In this document: in pieces, positions 46,016 through 53,445 of the stretch
How positions within the stretch are numbered: the first letter of the stretch is position 1
Layout of the letters: every line of letters begins with the position of its first letter
NCBI GenBank assembly: GCA_963834965.1
Contig: CAWIEI010000006.1
Span: 124,001-188,000, forward strand
Direction of reading: 5' to 3'
Source of the DNA: Fodinibacter sp963834965
Lineage (GTDB): Bacteria; Actinomycetota; Actinomycetes; Actinomycetales; Dermatophilaceae
Length of the DNA stretch: 64,000 nt
The notes under the pieces: model-generated
What the model was told of the DNA's origin: nothing
The model's input: only the letters and a program-made list of their open reading frames with translations
Databases searched by the model: none
Position numbers and translations under genes: made by a program

Positions 46016-46537
46016 CTAGAAGTAGCCCTTCTCGCCGTCGAGCAGCTCGCGGATGAGGTCGAGGTGGCCGGCGTGCCGGGCGGTCTCCTCCAGCATGTGC
46101 AGCAGGATCCAGCGCAGCGATGCCGTGCCGACGGCGTGCAGGGCGGTGTTGCCGGGCGCGTCCAGGGACCGGGCGGCGATGGCGGCGTCCGAACGCGCGC
46201 ACTCGTCGTCGTACTCCTGGAGCAGCGTCGCCAACGGGATGCCCTCGACGAGGAACTCGGAGTCCTCGATGTCGTCGCCCAGCGGCCCGTAGCCGCGGCC
46301 GACACCCGGCTGGCCGAGCAGCACCTCGCGGAACCACAGCTCCTCGCACCAGCGCAGGTGCGAGATGATGCCGGCCACGGTCATCAGCGGCGACGTGGGG
46401 ACCATGACGCGGTGGGCGTCCTCGTCGGAGAGTCCCTCGCACTTCAGCCGCACGATGCCGCGTTGCAGGTCGAACCACCCGAGCAGCTGGGTGCGCTCGT
46501 CGGCGGTGCGGTCGGGGCGGACTCTCGTGGCGCTCAT
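46016..46537 (-). CDS. DinB/DUF664-family metal-dependent protein
   Basis: The product is 173 residues from ATG 46537. It is a four-helix-bundle protein with three candidate metal histidines: ISHLRWCEELWF, and HMLEETARHAGHLDLIREL near the end, a typical DUF664 ending. Related enzymes use thiol cofactors such as mycothiol, so a mycothiol-dependent transferase is possible but not shown. It is divergent from the MMPL gene, 66 bp away. Confidence 0.87.
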   Translation of the reverse strand: MSATRVRPDRTADERTQLLGWFDLQRGIVRLKCEGLSDEDAHRVMVPTSPLMTVAGIISHLRWCEELWFREVLLGQPGVGRGYGPLGDDIEDSEFLVEGIPLATLLQEYDDECARSDAAIAARSLDAPGNTALHAVGTASLRWILLHMLEETARHAGHLDLIRELLDGEKGYF

Positions 46538-46603
46538 CACCCCACCGTTCCACCCCGAGGGGGCGTCGGCAACGGCATCCGGGGCCTCTGGCACGCTGAC
46601 CCC

Positions 46604-48808
46604 ATGAGCGAGCAGGACCCCCCGCGCGGCGCGCTCCTGCGCCGCTGGGGGGCGGTGGTCGCCCGCCGGGCCCGCACGGTCGTCGTCGTGTGGGCGGTGC
46701 TGGTCGTCGGGGGGTTCGGCGTTGCGCTGGGGGCGTTCGGCACCCCGAGCCTGTTCGACCGGTTGAACAGCGGCGAGATCGTGGTCGACGGCGAGAACTC
46801 GGCCGGCCGCGACCTGCTCGCGAAGGGTGGCGGCAGCGGCTTCAGCACCTACACCCAGACCCTCACCGGGGTCGACCTCGCCGACCCGGCGGTGGCCACG
46901 GCCGCGGCCACCGCGGTCAAGGACCTCACGGCGATCGAGCACGTCGAGTCGGCTGTGAACCCCTTCGTCGTGCCCGAGGGCCTGACCAGCCCGTCGGCCC
47001 TGCGCTTCACGCTCGACGGCGACCCGGCATCCGGCGGTTTCGCCACCGTGGTCACCTTCGACGCCGACAACACCGCCGAGCAGGAGGCGACCGCCACCGA
47101 GCGGGTCGACGTGGTGTTCGACCGGCTGGCCCAGCAGACCGGCGCCACCGGCGACCAGCGCGGCGGCCTACGCAGCCTGGTCGACCGGATCATCGCGCAG
47201 GTCAAGACCGACGGCCAGCGCGGCGAGGGCATCGCGCTGCCGGTCAGCTTCGCCGTGATGGTCGTGGTGTTCGGCGGCTTCATCGCCGCGGGCTTCCCGG
47301 TGCTCGGCGCCGTCGCGTCGATCGCCGGCGCGCTCGTCTCACTGCTCGGCTTCTCCTACCTGCTCGACCTCGACGCGACCGCCGTCAACGTCGTCACGGT
47401 GCTGGCGCTGGGCCTGTGCATCGACTACGGACTGCTGATGGTGTCGCGCTTCCGCGAGGAGCTGCGCGCCATGCTGCGCGGCGCCCCGGTCACCGACCTC
47501 ACCCGCGAGCAGGTGGTCGAGGCGACCGCCACCACGATGCACCGGGCCGGCCGCACCGTCGTCTTCTCGGCGCTCACCGTGGCGATCTCGCTGGCCGGCC
47601 TCGCGGTGCTCCAGATCTCGTTCATCCGCGCGATCAGCGCCGCAGGCGTCTCGGTGGTGCTCGTCGCACTGGCGGTCGCGCTGACCCTCATCCCGGCCCT
47701 GTGCGCACTCGGCGCCCGTCGGCTGCTGCGCCGAGGCACCGAGAGGGCCGGCGACACCGGCGTCTTCTCGCGCCTGGCCGAGCGGGTGCACCGGATGCCG
47801 TGGGTCGTCATCGCCGTGGTCGCCGGGCTGCTCGTGGTGCTCGCCATGCCGGCGCTGCGGATGGAGCTGACCTCCTCCGGGCCCGAGCTGCTGCCCAAGG
47901 GCACGCCCGAGCGCACCTTCTACGAGGACTTCCGCGAGGGCTACCCCCTGCTGGCCGGCGCCGAGGTGCTGCTGGTCACCACTGCTCCTCCCGCCGAGGT
48001 CGAGGCCTGGGCGAAGACCGCCGCCGACCGCCCCGGCGTGCAGTCGGTCGACCCGGTCAACCACCTCGACAACGGCGTGAGCACGGTCGGCTTCCAGACC
48101 GGTGACAACGGCACCGGCGCGGCGTCGCGTGCCCTGGTCGACTCGCTGCGCACCGACCGCGCGCCGTTCGACGCCAAGGTCGTGGGGCAGGCCTCCGGCA
48201 TCGTCGACTTCAAGGCGACGGTCGCCGAGCGGGCCCTGTGGGCGATCGGCCTGGTCGTCCTGGCCACCCTGGTGCTGCTGTTCCTGATGACCGGCTCGGT
48301 CGTCATCCCGGTCAAGGCCCTGGTGATGAACGTGCTCTCGCTGGGGGCGGCGCTCGGCGTCACGGTCTGGATCTTCGAGGACGGCCACCTCGAGAACCTG
48401 TTGCGGTTCACCTCGGCCGGTGCCGTCGAGAACACCATCCCGCTGCTCGTGCTCGCGTTCGGGTTCGGCCTGTCGATGGACTACGAGGTCTTCCTCCTCT
48501 CCCGCATCGTCGAGCTGCACGAGCAGGGCCACGACACCCGTGAGGCCGTGACCCTGGGCCTGCAGCGCTCCGGCCGGATCATCACCTCGGCCGCCCTGCT
48601 CATGGTCATCGTCTTCGCCGGCTTCGCCGCGGGTGACCTGCTCGTCATGAAGGAGATGGGAACTGCGCTGGTGCTCGCGATCATCATCGACGCGACCCTC
48701 GTGCGGATGCTGCTCGTGCCCGCCACGATGTCGGTGCTCGGCTCGGTGAACTGGTGGGCACCGGCCCCGCTGCGCCGGCTCCACGAACGCTGGGGCATCA
48801 CCGAATGA
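46604..48808 (+). CDS. MMPL-family RND transporter
   Basis: The 734-residue membrane protein has the RND/MMPL plan: one N-terminal helix (ARTVVVVWAVLVVGGFGVAL), a periplasmic domain (about residues 45-205), five helices to about 350, a second periplasmic domain and a last helix block (about 545-715). The proton-relay-like VLALGLCIDYGLLMVSRFREE and its mirror LAFGFGLSMDYEVFLLSRIVE are present. Substrates could be lipids or drugs; the context gives no clue beyond the coupled GNAT gene. ATG 46604 gives the normal N-terminus. Confidence 0.93.
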   Translation: MSEQDPPRGALLRRWGAVVARRARTVVVVWAVLVVGGFGVALGAFGTPSLFDRLNSGEIVVDGENSAGRDLLAKGGGSGFSTYTQTLTGVDLADPAVATAAATAVKDLTAIEHVESAVNPFVVPEGLTSPSALRFTLDGDPASGGFATVVTFDADNTAEQEATATERVDVVFDRLAQQTGATGDQRGGLRSLVDRIIAQVKTDGQRGEGIALPVSFAVMVVVFGGFIAAGFPVLGAVASIAGALVSLLGFSYLLDLDATAVNVVTVLALGLCIDYGLLMVSRFREELRAMLRGAPVTDLTREQVVEATATTMHRAGRTVVFSALTVAISLAGLAVLQISFIRAISAAGVSVVLVALAVALTLIPALCALGARRLLRRGTERAGDTGVFSRLAERVHRMPWVVIAVVAGLLVVLAMPALRMELTSSGPELLPKGTPERTFYEDFREGYPLLAGAEVLLVTTAPPAEVEAWAKTAADRPGVQSVDPVNHLDNGVSTVGFQTGDNGTGAASRALVDSLRTDRAPFDAKVVGQASGIVDFKATVAERALWAIGLVVLATLVLLFLMTGSVVIPVKALVMNVLSLGAALGVTVWIFEDGHLENLLRFTSAGAVENTIPLLVLAFGFGLSMDYEVFLLSRIVELHEQGHDTREAVTLGLQRSGRIITSAALLMVIVFAGFAAGDLLVMKEMGTALVLAIIIDATLVRMLLVPATMSVLGSVNWWAPAPLRRLHERWGITE

Positions 48809-49578
48809 GCGCAGTTCGCCTGCTGCACACCGCAGCCGAGCTCGTCGACGCCTCCGGCGGCCACCCGGTCACCGTCCTCGACGTCGGGGCCGGCTTCACG
48901 GCCCCCGCGTATGCCGTGGGCTCCTCGGACGACGGCGCCGTCGCGTTCCACCGTCGCTCCGACCACGGGGTGCCGGGGTCGGCGGCGCTCGGCACGGCAT
49001 CCGGGCTGGCAACCCTGCTCGACGAGCCGGCCGTGCGCGCCTGGGTCACCGGCGGCGGCAACCGGCACCTCAGCGTGCCGCGCGGCCTGATGCCGGTGGT
49101 CGCCCAGCGCCTCGACCTCGGCACCCGCGGGGGCGAGTGGGACTGGATGTGGACCCGCACGGCTCCCCCGCTGCTGCCCGGCGAGGAGCAGGTCGAGGTG
49201 CTCGACCCCTCCAGCCGCGACGAGGCCGAGGCGTTCCTGGCCGAGCACAGCCCACGCACCCATGGCCAGCCGTTCGCCCGCCCGGGGCAGCGCTGGGTCG
49301 CGGTGCGCGACAGTCGAACCGCAGCGCTCGTCGCCACCGGCAGCAGCGAGCCGAGCGCGGCGGGAACCCCCACGCTGGCCGGCATCGCCACCGCCACCGA
49401 CCGGCGTGGAGAGGGCTGGGGGGCAGCCGTCACCGCCCACCTCACCCGGCTGGCCGTGGCCGAGGCCGGGGCCTGCGCCCTCGGGATGTTCGCCGACAAC
49501 GACGTCGCCCGGCGGCTCTACTCCCGGCTGGGCTACACAACCGGGATGGAGTGGACCTCACGCTGGTTCGACGCCTGA
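48805..49578 (+). CDS. GNAT-fold protein coupled to the MMPL transporter
   Basis: The protein is 257 residues, starting four bases inside the MMPL stop (ATGA), so the two are cotranslated. The C-terminal half has a GNAT core: LAGIATATDRRGEGWGAAVT (acetyl-CoA loop RRGEGWG) and ALGMFADNDVARRLYSRLGY. The N-terminal 110 residues contain VTVLDVGAGFTAPAY and are of unknown role. It could acetylate or recognise a cargo of the transporter, but that is inference. Confidence 0.83.
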   Translation: MSAVRLLHTAAELVDASGGHPVTVLDVGAGFTAPAYAVGSSDDGAVAFHRRSDHGVPGSAALGTASGLATLLDEPAVRAWVTGGGNRHLSVPRGLMPVVAQRLDLGTRGGEWDWMWTRTAPPLLPGEEQVEVLDPSSRDEAEAFLAEHSPRTHGQPFARPGQRWVAVRDSRTAALVATGSSEPSAAGTPTLAGIATATDRRGEGWGAAVTAHLTRLAVAEAGACALGMFADNDVARRLYSRLGYTTGMEWTSRWFDA

Positions 49579-49625
49579 CCTGTGCCTAGGGTGAGAGCAC
49601 CTGCACCCGACGCGAAAGGCCGACG

Positions 49626-50450
49626 ATGTCCACGATCAGCAACGGTCCGGTGAACCTCCACGTGGAGGACAGCGGCGGCGACGGCCGCCCCGTCGTCCTC
49701 GTCCACGGCTGGCCGCTCAGCGGCGCGTCCTGGTCGGGCCAGGTGCCTGCCCTGACCGATGCCGGCTACCGCGTGGTCACCTACGACCGCCGCGGCTTCG
49801 GCCAGAGCGACAAGCCCGGTGCCGACTCGGGTTACGACTACGACACCCTCACCGGCGACCTCGCGGCCGTGGTCGACGGGCTCGACCTGCGCGACCTCAC
49901 CCTCGTCGGCTTCTCGATGGGTGGCGGCGAGGTGGCCCGCTACCTCGGCGCCCACGGGTCCGACCGGGTGCACAGCGCGGTGTTCGCGTCCGCCATCCCG
50001 CCCTGCCTGGCGCTCGACGCCGACCACCCCGACGGCGCCCTCGACGACGACACCGTCGCCGGCTACCAAGGTGCCCTCGAGGCCGACCCGCCCGGCTTCC
50101 TCGAGGGGTTCACCCGGAACTTCTTCAGCGCCGGCGACGAGCTGAAGGTCAGCGAAGCACAGGTGCAGGAGTCGCTCGGCCTCGCGCTGCAGGCCGACGT
50201 GCACGCCGCCCGCGAGTGCATCCGCTCGTGGATCACCGACTTCACCGGCGACCTCGCCAGGGTCACCGTGCCGACGCTCGTCATCCACGGCGACTCCGAC
50301 GGCATCGTCCCGTTCGAGAAGTCGGGCCAGCGCACTCACGAGCAGGTGGCAGGCAGCCAGCTGCACGTCGTCGAGGGCGGCCCGCACGGCATCAACGCCT
50401 CGCACACGGAGGAGTTCAACCGCGAGCTGCTGGCCTTCCTCCAGCGCTGA
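49626..50450 (+). CDS. Alpha/beta hydrolase, chloroperoxidase-like
   Basis: The 274-residue hydrolase has oxyanion region VVLVHGWPLSGASW, nucleophile Ser in GFSMGGGEVARYL, acid Asp in VIHGDSDGIVPFE and His in GGPHGINASHTEEF. This arrangement is that of cofactor-free haloperoxidases and related esterases; the true reaction is probably ester hydrolysis or perhydrolysis. The start is preceded by gaaagg at modest spacing, 47 bp after the GNAT gene. Confidence 0.92.
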   Translation: MSTISNGPVNLHVEDSGGDGRPVVLVHGWPLSGASWSGQVPALTDAGYRVVTYDRRGFGQSDKPGADSGYDYDTLTGDLAAVVDGLDLRDLTLVGFSMGGGEVARYLGAHGSDRVHSAVFASAIPPCLALDADHPDGALDDDTVAGYQGALEADPPGFLEGFTRNFFSAGDELKVSEAQVQESLGLALQADVHAARECIRSWITDFTGDLARVTVPTLVIHGDSDGIVPFEKSGQRTHEQVAGSQLHVVEGGPHGINASHTEEFNRELLAFLQR

Positions 50451-50608
50451 GCGGTCAACGCGTCCCCCGACTGTCAGCGGAGAGCGATCTTTGGGTCTGA
50501 CTGACCAGTTCGAGACGCGGTGAAACGGATTGCCACGTCAGCGGCGACCTTTGAGAATCTTTCGGCGGATCCTGGAAGCTGGTGCGCTGCTCGCGAGATG
50601 ACCAGACC

Positions 50609-50857
50609 ATGAGCTACACCGAGTCCCGCGCCCGCTACGCCGAGGTGCTCGACGGCGTCGCCAACGACCGCGAGGAAGTCATCATCACGCGCGCCGGCCA
50701 TGACCCGGTCGTCATCGTGTCCCTCGAGGACTACGAGTCACTGCGTGAGACGGCGTACCTGATGCGCTCACCCGCCAACGCGCGCCGACTGCTGGACGCC
50801 ATGGAGCGCCTCGAAGCCGGCCGTGGCGAAGCGCACGACGTCATCGAGACCGTCTGA
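50609..50857 (+). CDS. YefM/Phd-type antitoxin
   Basis: The 82-residue antitoxin starts MSYTESRARYAEVLDG and has the Phd/YefM DNA-binding fold (VIITRAGHDPVVIVSLEDYESLRET) and a C-terminal toxin-binding arm (ANARRLLDAMERLEAGRGEA). It normally represses its own operon and neutralises YoeB. The toxin follows after one base. The 158 bp before it have fewer G/C bases than the surrounding genes. Confidence 0.93.
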   Translation: MSYTESRARYAEVLDGVANDREEVIITRAGHDPVVIVSLEDYESLRETAYLMRSPANARRLLDAMERLEAGRGEAHDVIETV

Positions 50858-50858
50858 C

Positions 50859-51116
50859 GTGTTGCTCGTCTGGGACGAGAACGCCTGGCAGGACTACCTC
50901 TGGTGGCAAGCCCGGGACCGCAGGGTCCGCAAGCGGATCAACCTGCTCCTCGCAGATATCCAGCGCAACGGCAACGAGGGCATCGGCAAACCGGGGGCGC
51001 TCAAGCATGACTTCGCCGGCTACTGGTCCAGACGCACCACCGACGAGCACCGTCTGGTCTACACACTCGTCGGCCAGGAGGTTCGCATCGCCGCCTGCCG
51101 TTACCACTACGGGTAG
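50859..51116 (+). CDS. YoeB-type mRNA interferase with Glu46 replaced by Gly
   Basis: YoeB cuts mRNA in the ribosomal A site. From GTG 50859 the protein is 85 residues, aligning residue for residue with E. coli YoeB (LLVWDENAWQDYLWWQ...ACRYHYG). Arg65 (DEHRLVY) and His83-Tyr84 are present. The general-base Glu46 is not: the segment reads GKPGALKH where the family has GKPE, and codon 50994-50996 is GGG, one base from GAG. The toxin is therefore probably weakened or dead, unless another residue substitutes. The antitoxin gene is intact. The earlier in-frame start at 50823 overlaps the antitoxin and is unlikely. Confidence 0.92.
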   Translation: MLLVWDENAWQDYLWWQARDRRVRKRINLLLADIQRNGNEGIGKPGALKHDFAGYWSRRTTDEHRLVYTLVGQEVRIAACRYHYG

Positions 51117-51200
51117 CGCGATCTGCGGCATGCGAGCGAAGGATCCTCGGGCGGCACACGGAGGCCAGCACGTGGACGAGCACAACGCGCAACGTCACGC

Positions 51201-51326
51201 TTGGTGGGTGATCAGGTCGCTCGGGCACGCACCACCGACCGGTTCTGGCTCAACCTGCAGACCCGCTACGACCTCGCGGACGAAAAGGACCACCTCGGCG
51301 GCGCCCTCGACAACATCCAGCCACCA
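51201..51326 (+). pseudogene. HigA-family antitoxin remnant (C-terminus only)
   Basis: About 40 codons (ARARTTDRFWLNLQTRYDLA and 15 more residues) match the C-terminal end of HigA-type XRE antitoxins, where FWLNLQ-x-RYDL is a hallmark. The helix-turn-helix part is missing upstream in every frame, and no HigB is nearby. The rest of the 51117-51395 gap shows nothing else. This is most likely a decayed module. Confidence 0.6.
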
Positions 51327-51395
51327 CAAAGCGCCTCACCCGAAGACGCGCACATCGCGTCATCCGCGGCTGAGTGCGTCACGCACGATCCTTGG

Positions 51396-51563
51396 CTACT
51401 CCGGGCGACGGAAGACGTAGAGGCCGTCAGCAGTCGTGGCGAGAAGAACCCAGCCGTCCTTCTCCAGCACTTCGAGACACAGAGCCAAGCGGACCCCCTT
51501 CACTCCTGGACCCATCGACTTCTCGTTGAGAAGCTCGGCCTCGGTCAAGACCCGGTATGCCAT
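51396..51563 (-). CDS. Short hypothetical protein
   Basis: From ATG 51563 the frame gives 55 residues (MAYRVLTEAELLNEKSMGPG, ending GWVLLATTADGLYVFRR). The closing strand pattern, D-G-W-x-L-L-A...Y-V-F-R, resembles small DUF4177-like beta proteins. No clear Shine-Dalgarno is present. A longer start at 51683 would give 95 residues. It lies inside the toxin-antitoxin island and may be intact or a fragment. Confidence 0.45.
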   Translation of the reverse strand: MAYRVLTEAELLNEKSMGPGVKGVRLALCLEVLEKDGWVLLATTADGLYVFRRPE

Positions 51564-51716
51564 CGAGAGGATTCCCTTCGCGTGCGCCCTAGCCTCGACA
51601 TACGTCGAGATTGACAGTGTTGCTGGCGACGGCCAGACGTCAACCGGAACACGCCCACGCTGATGGCAGCGCGCCCCGGTCATGCCTTCGGTTGACGTAT
51701 CGCGGGGTGCGGACGT

Positions 51717-52145
51717 CTATGCGCCCTCGTCCTCTGGATGACGACGTACAAGACGGTCGCGGACGGCAGCGGGGTCACCCGGCAGACGACAGATGGTGAG
51801 CCGCATACCCAGCGCAGTCTCGAACGCTCGCCGATCGGCCGGCGTCTCGACGACGCCAGCCAAGATCAGGTGAGTCACGCCTGCCTCGACGAAGTTCGCA
51901 ACCACGCTCGTCAGATTTCGAAGCGCGAGCCTCATGGTGAAGCGGTCCTGAGGTGCAGGTGGCCAAGCCCGGCGCAGTGCGTCCACGTCGATCGGCGCGT
52001 TCGGAACCTGTCCCTGCACCGGCAGATGGCTCACCGCCACAGCGACCGTCGTCTTGCCGACCCCTACGGTCCCATTGATCAGCAACGCCCGAGGGATGGC
52101 TGCGTCCTGAGCATCGTTGGCCCGCACCGTCGTCACTACGCGCAC
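51717..52145 (-). CDS. P-loop ATPase/kinase-like protein, C-terminally truncated
   Basis: The frame gives 142 residues with Walker A INGTVGVGKTTVAVAV and a VDALRRAWPPAPQDRF substrate-like region, similar to small actinobacterial P-loop kinases of unknown substrate. As I recall, relatives extend some 40 residues past the final RDRLVRRH. Here a stop follows nine residues after that Arg stretch, so it is likely a truncated gene. Several GTG codons could be the start. Confidence 0.55.
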   Translation of the reverse strand: MRVVTTVRANDAQDAAIPRALLINGTVGVGKTTVAVAVSHLPVQGQVPNAPIDVDALRRAWPPAPQDRFTMRLALRNLTSVVANFVEAGVTHLILAGVVETPADRRAFETALGMRLTICRLPGDPAAVRDRLVRRHPEDEGA

Positions 52146-52226
52146 CCTGTGACGGCCGAGACGTCATCGGACCGGACCCATCATCCCTTTCGGCAACGCG
52201 CACTCCGCGGCAGGACCCACCGTTCG

Positions 52227-52490
52227 TCAGCGACGTTCGTAGATGTCGCGTCGATGGCCAATGGCGACCACCAGGACGACCAGCACGTTGTCGTGGACCT
52301 CGTAGACGATTCGGTAGTCGCCAGTACGTACCCTCCATTCGCCCTCACCGCCAACCAGCTTCTTGGCCCCGCTCGGTCGCGGCTGATCAGCGAGCAGCTC
52401 GATGGCCGCTTGGACGCGCCGCCTGGCGGGAGGGTCGAGCTTGCGCAGCCGACGTTGTGCCGCCGGCGCGACCTCGACCCGGAAGGTCAT
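52227..52490 (-). CDS. RelE/ParE-family toxin
   Basis: From ATG 52490 the protein is 87 residues: TFRVEVAPAAQRRLRKLDPP, then GEWRVRTGDYRIVYEV and IGHRRDIYERR at the end. The basic, beta-rich pattern is that of RelE mRNA interferases; basic catalytic residues (Arg and Tyr near WRVRTGDYR and HRRDIYER) are kept. It overlaps the antitoxin stop by four bases and is transcribed after it. Confidence 0.92.
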   Translation of the reverse strand: MTFRVEVAPAAQRRLRKLDPPARRRVQAAIELLADQPRPSGAKKLVGGEGEWRVRTGDYRIVYEVHDNVLVVLVVAIGHRRDIYERR

Positions 52491-52750
52491 GCCAGTCCGA
52501 GGTCTGCCTTGACCTGCTCCCACGGAATCGTTGCCTCACCGTCCGCGATCTCGGCGCGGGCGGCCTTGGCGGCCTCGATGTCGGCCAGGTCCTCGGCTGA
52601 GGCGATCAGACGGTCGAGGTCGTCGGCGTCGATCACCGCGGCCACCCGCTGCCCACGACGGGTCAGATACACCGGGTCATGACCCACGCGCGCGGCATCC
52701 ACGACATCGGCCAAGCGTGCCCGGGCAGCACTGACGGTGATCTCACTCAT
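52487..52750 (-). CDS. Phd/YefM-type antitoxin of the RelE module
   Basis: The 87-residue protein starts MSEITVSAARARLADVVDAA and has the fold's VYLTRRGQRVAAVIDADDLDRL core and an acidic/Ala-rich toxin-binding tail (IEAAKAARAEIADGEA). It is the first gene of the pair, so antitoxin is made before toxin. It is a different subtype from the YefM at 50609. Confidence 0.92.
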   Translation of the reverse strand: MSEITVSAARARLADVVDAARVGHDPVYLTRRGQRVAAVIDADDLDRLIASAEDLADIEAAKAARAEIADGEATIPWEQVKADLGLA

Positions 52751-52795
52751 GGCACCGATGCTACCGCGGGAAACGCTAATTTGTACATCTACGCA

Positions 52796-53413
52796 TCACC
52801 GCGCTGTTCCACGTCGTGCTCGGCTGGCACTGACCAGGGCGTGCACCTCCGCCTGCAGGGCGATGGCGCCGCTTGCGGGATCGTGGCGCACGGCCCGGAT
52901 GCCGGCTGCTCGGGCCCCCTCGACGTTGGCGGGGCTGTCGTCGAGGAACCCCACCTCATCGGGCCCGAGCTGCAGGTCGGCCAGCACGCGCTCGAAGAAG
53001 GCTGGCTCGGGCTTCACCGTCCCGAGCTCGCACGAGTAGTAGACGGCGTCGAAGTGCGCGTCCAGCCGCAGGGCGTCCCGCATCCACGCGCGCCGGGCGT
53101 CGTGCTGGTTGGTGGCGAGGGCGCACGACACCCCGCTCGCCCGCACCTCGTCGACGAGCCGAAGCGCCTCAGGGTCGAGGACGGCCCGCTCCCACATGAG
53201 CACGAGGTCCTCGACGTCGACGTCCACTGCCGGCCAGGCGCAGAGCACCTGCCGCAGGGCGTCGCGTAGCGGCACCTCTCCGCGCAGGGCCGGTGCCTCG
53301 GCGGCGAGCACGGCATCGGTGAAACCGGGGCCGTGCAGGGCGTCGATCCTGTCCCGCCAGTCGGCCGGGCCGTGCTGGAGGACGCCGTCGGCGTCCCACA
53401 GCACGGCACGCAC
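52796..53413 (-). CDS. HAD-family hydrolase
   Basis: From GTG 53413 the protein is 205 residues with all HAD motifs: VLWDADGVLQHG (nucleophile Asp and acid Asp), ALATNQHDARRAW, lysine in GTVKPEPAFFERV and FLDDSPANVEGARAAG. It is probably a small-molecule phosphatase or haloacid dehalogenase-like enzyme; the substrate is unknown. It follows aspS after 32 bp and may share its transcript. Confidence 0.9.
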   Translation of the reverse strand: MRAVLWDADGVLQHGPADWRDRIDALHGPGFTDAVLAAEAPALRGEVPLRDALRQVLCAWPAVDVDVEDLVLMWERAVLDPEALRLVDEVRASGVSCALATNQHDARRAWMRDALRLDAHFDAVYYSCELGTVKPEPAFFERVLADLQLGPDEVGFLDDSPANVEGARAAGIRAVRHDPASGAIALQAEVHALVSASRARRGTAR

Positions 53414-53445
53414 GCCGGTCGCGGGCCCGGCCCACACTGGGCGGG

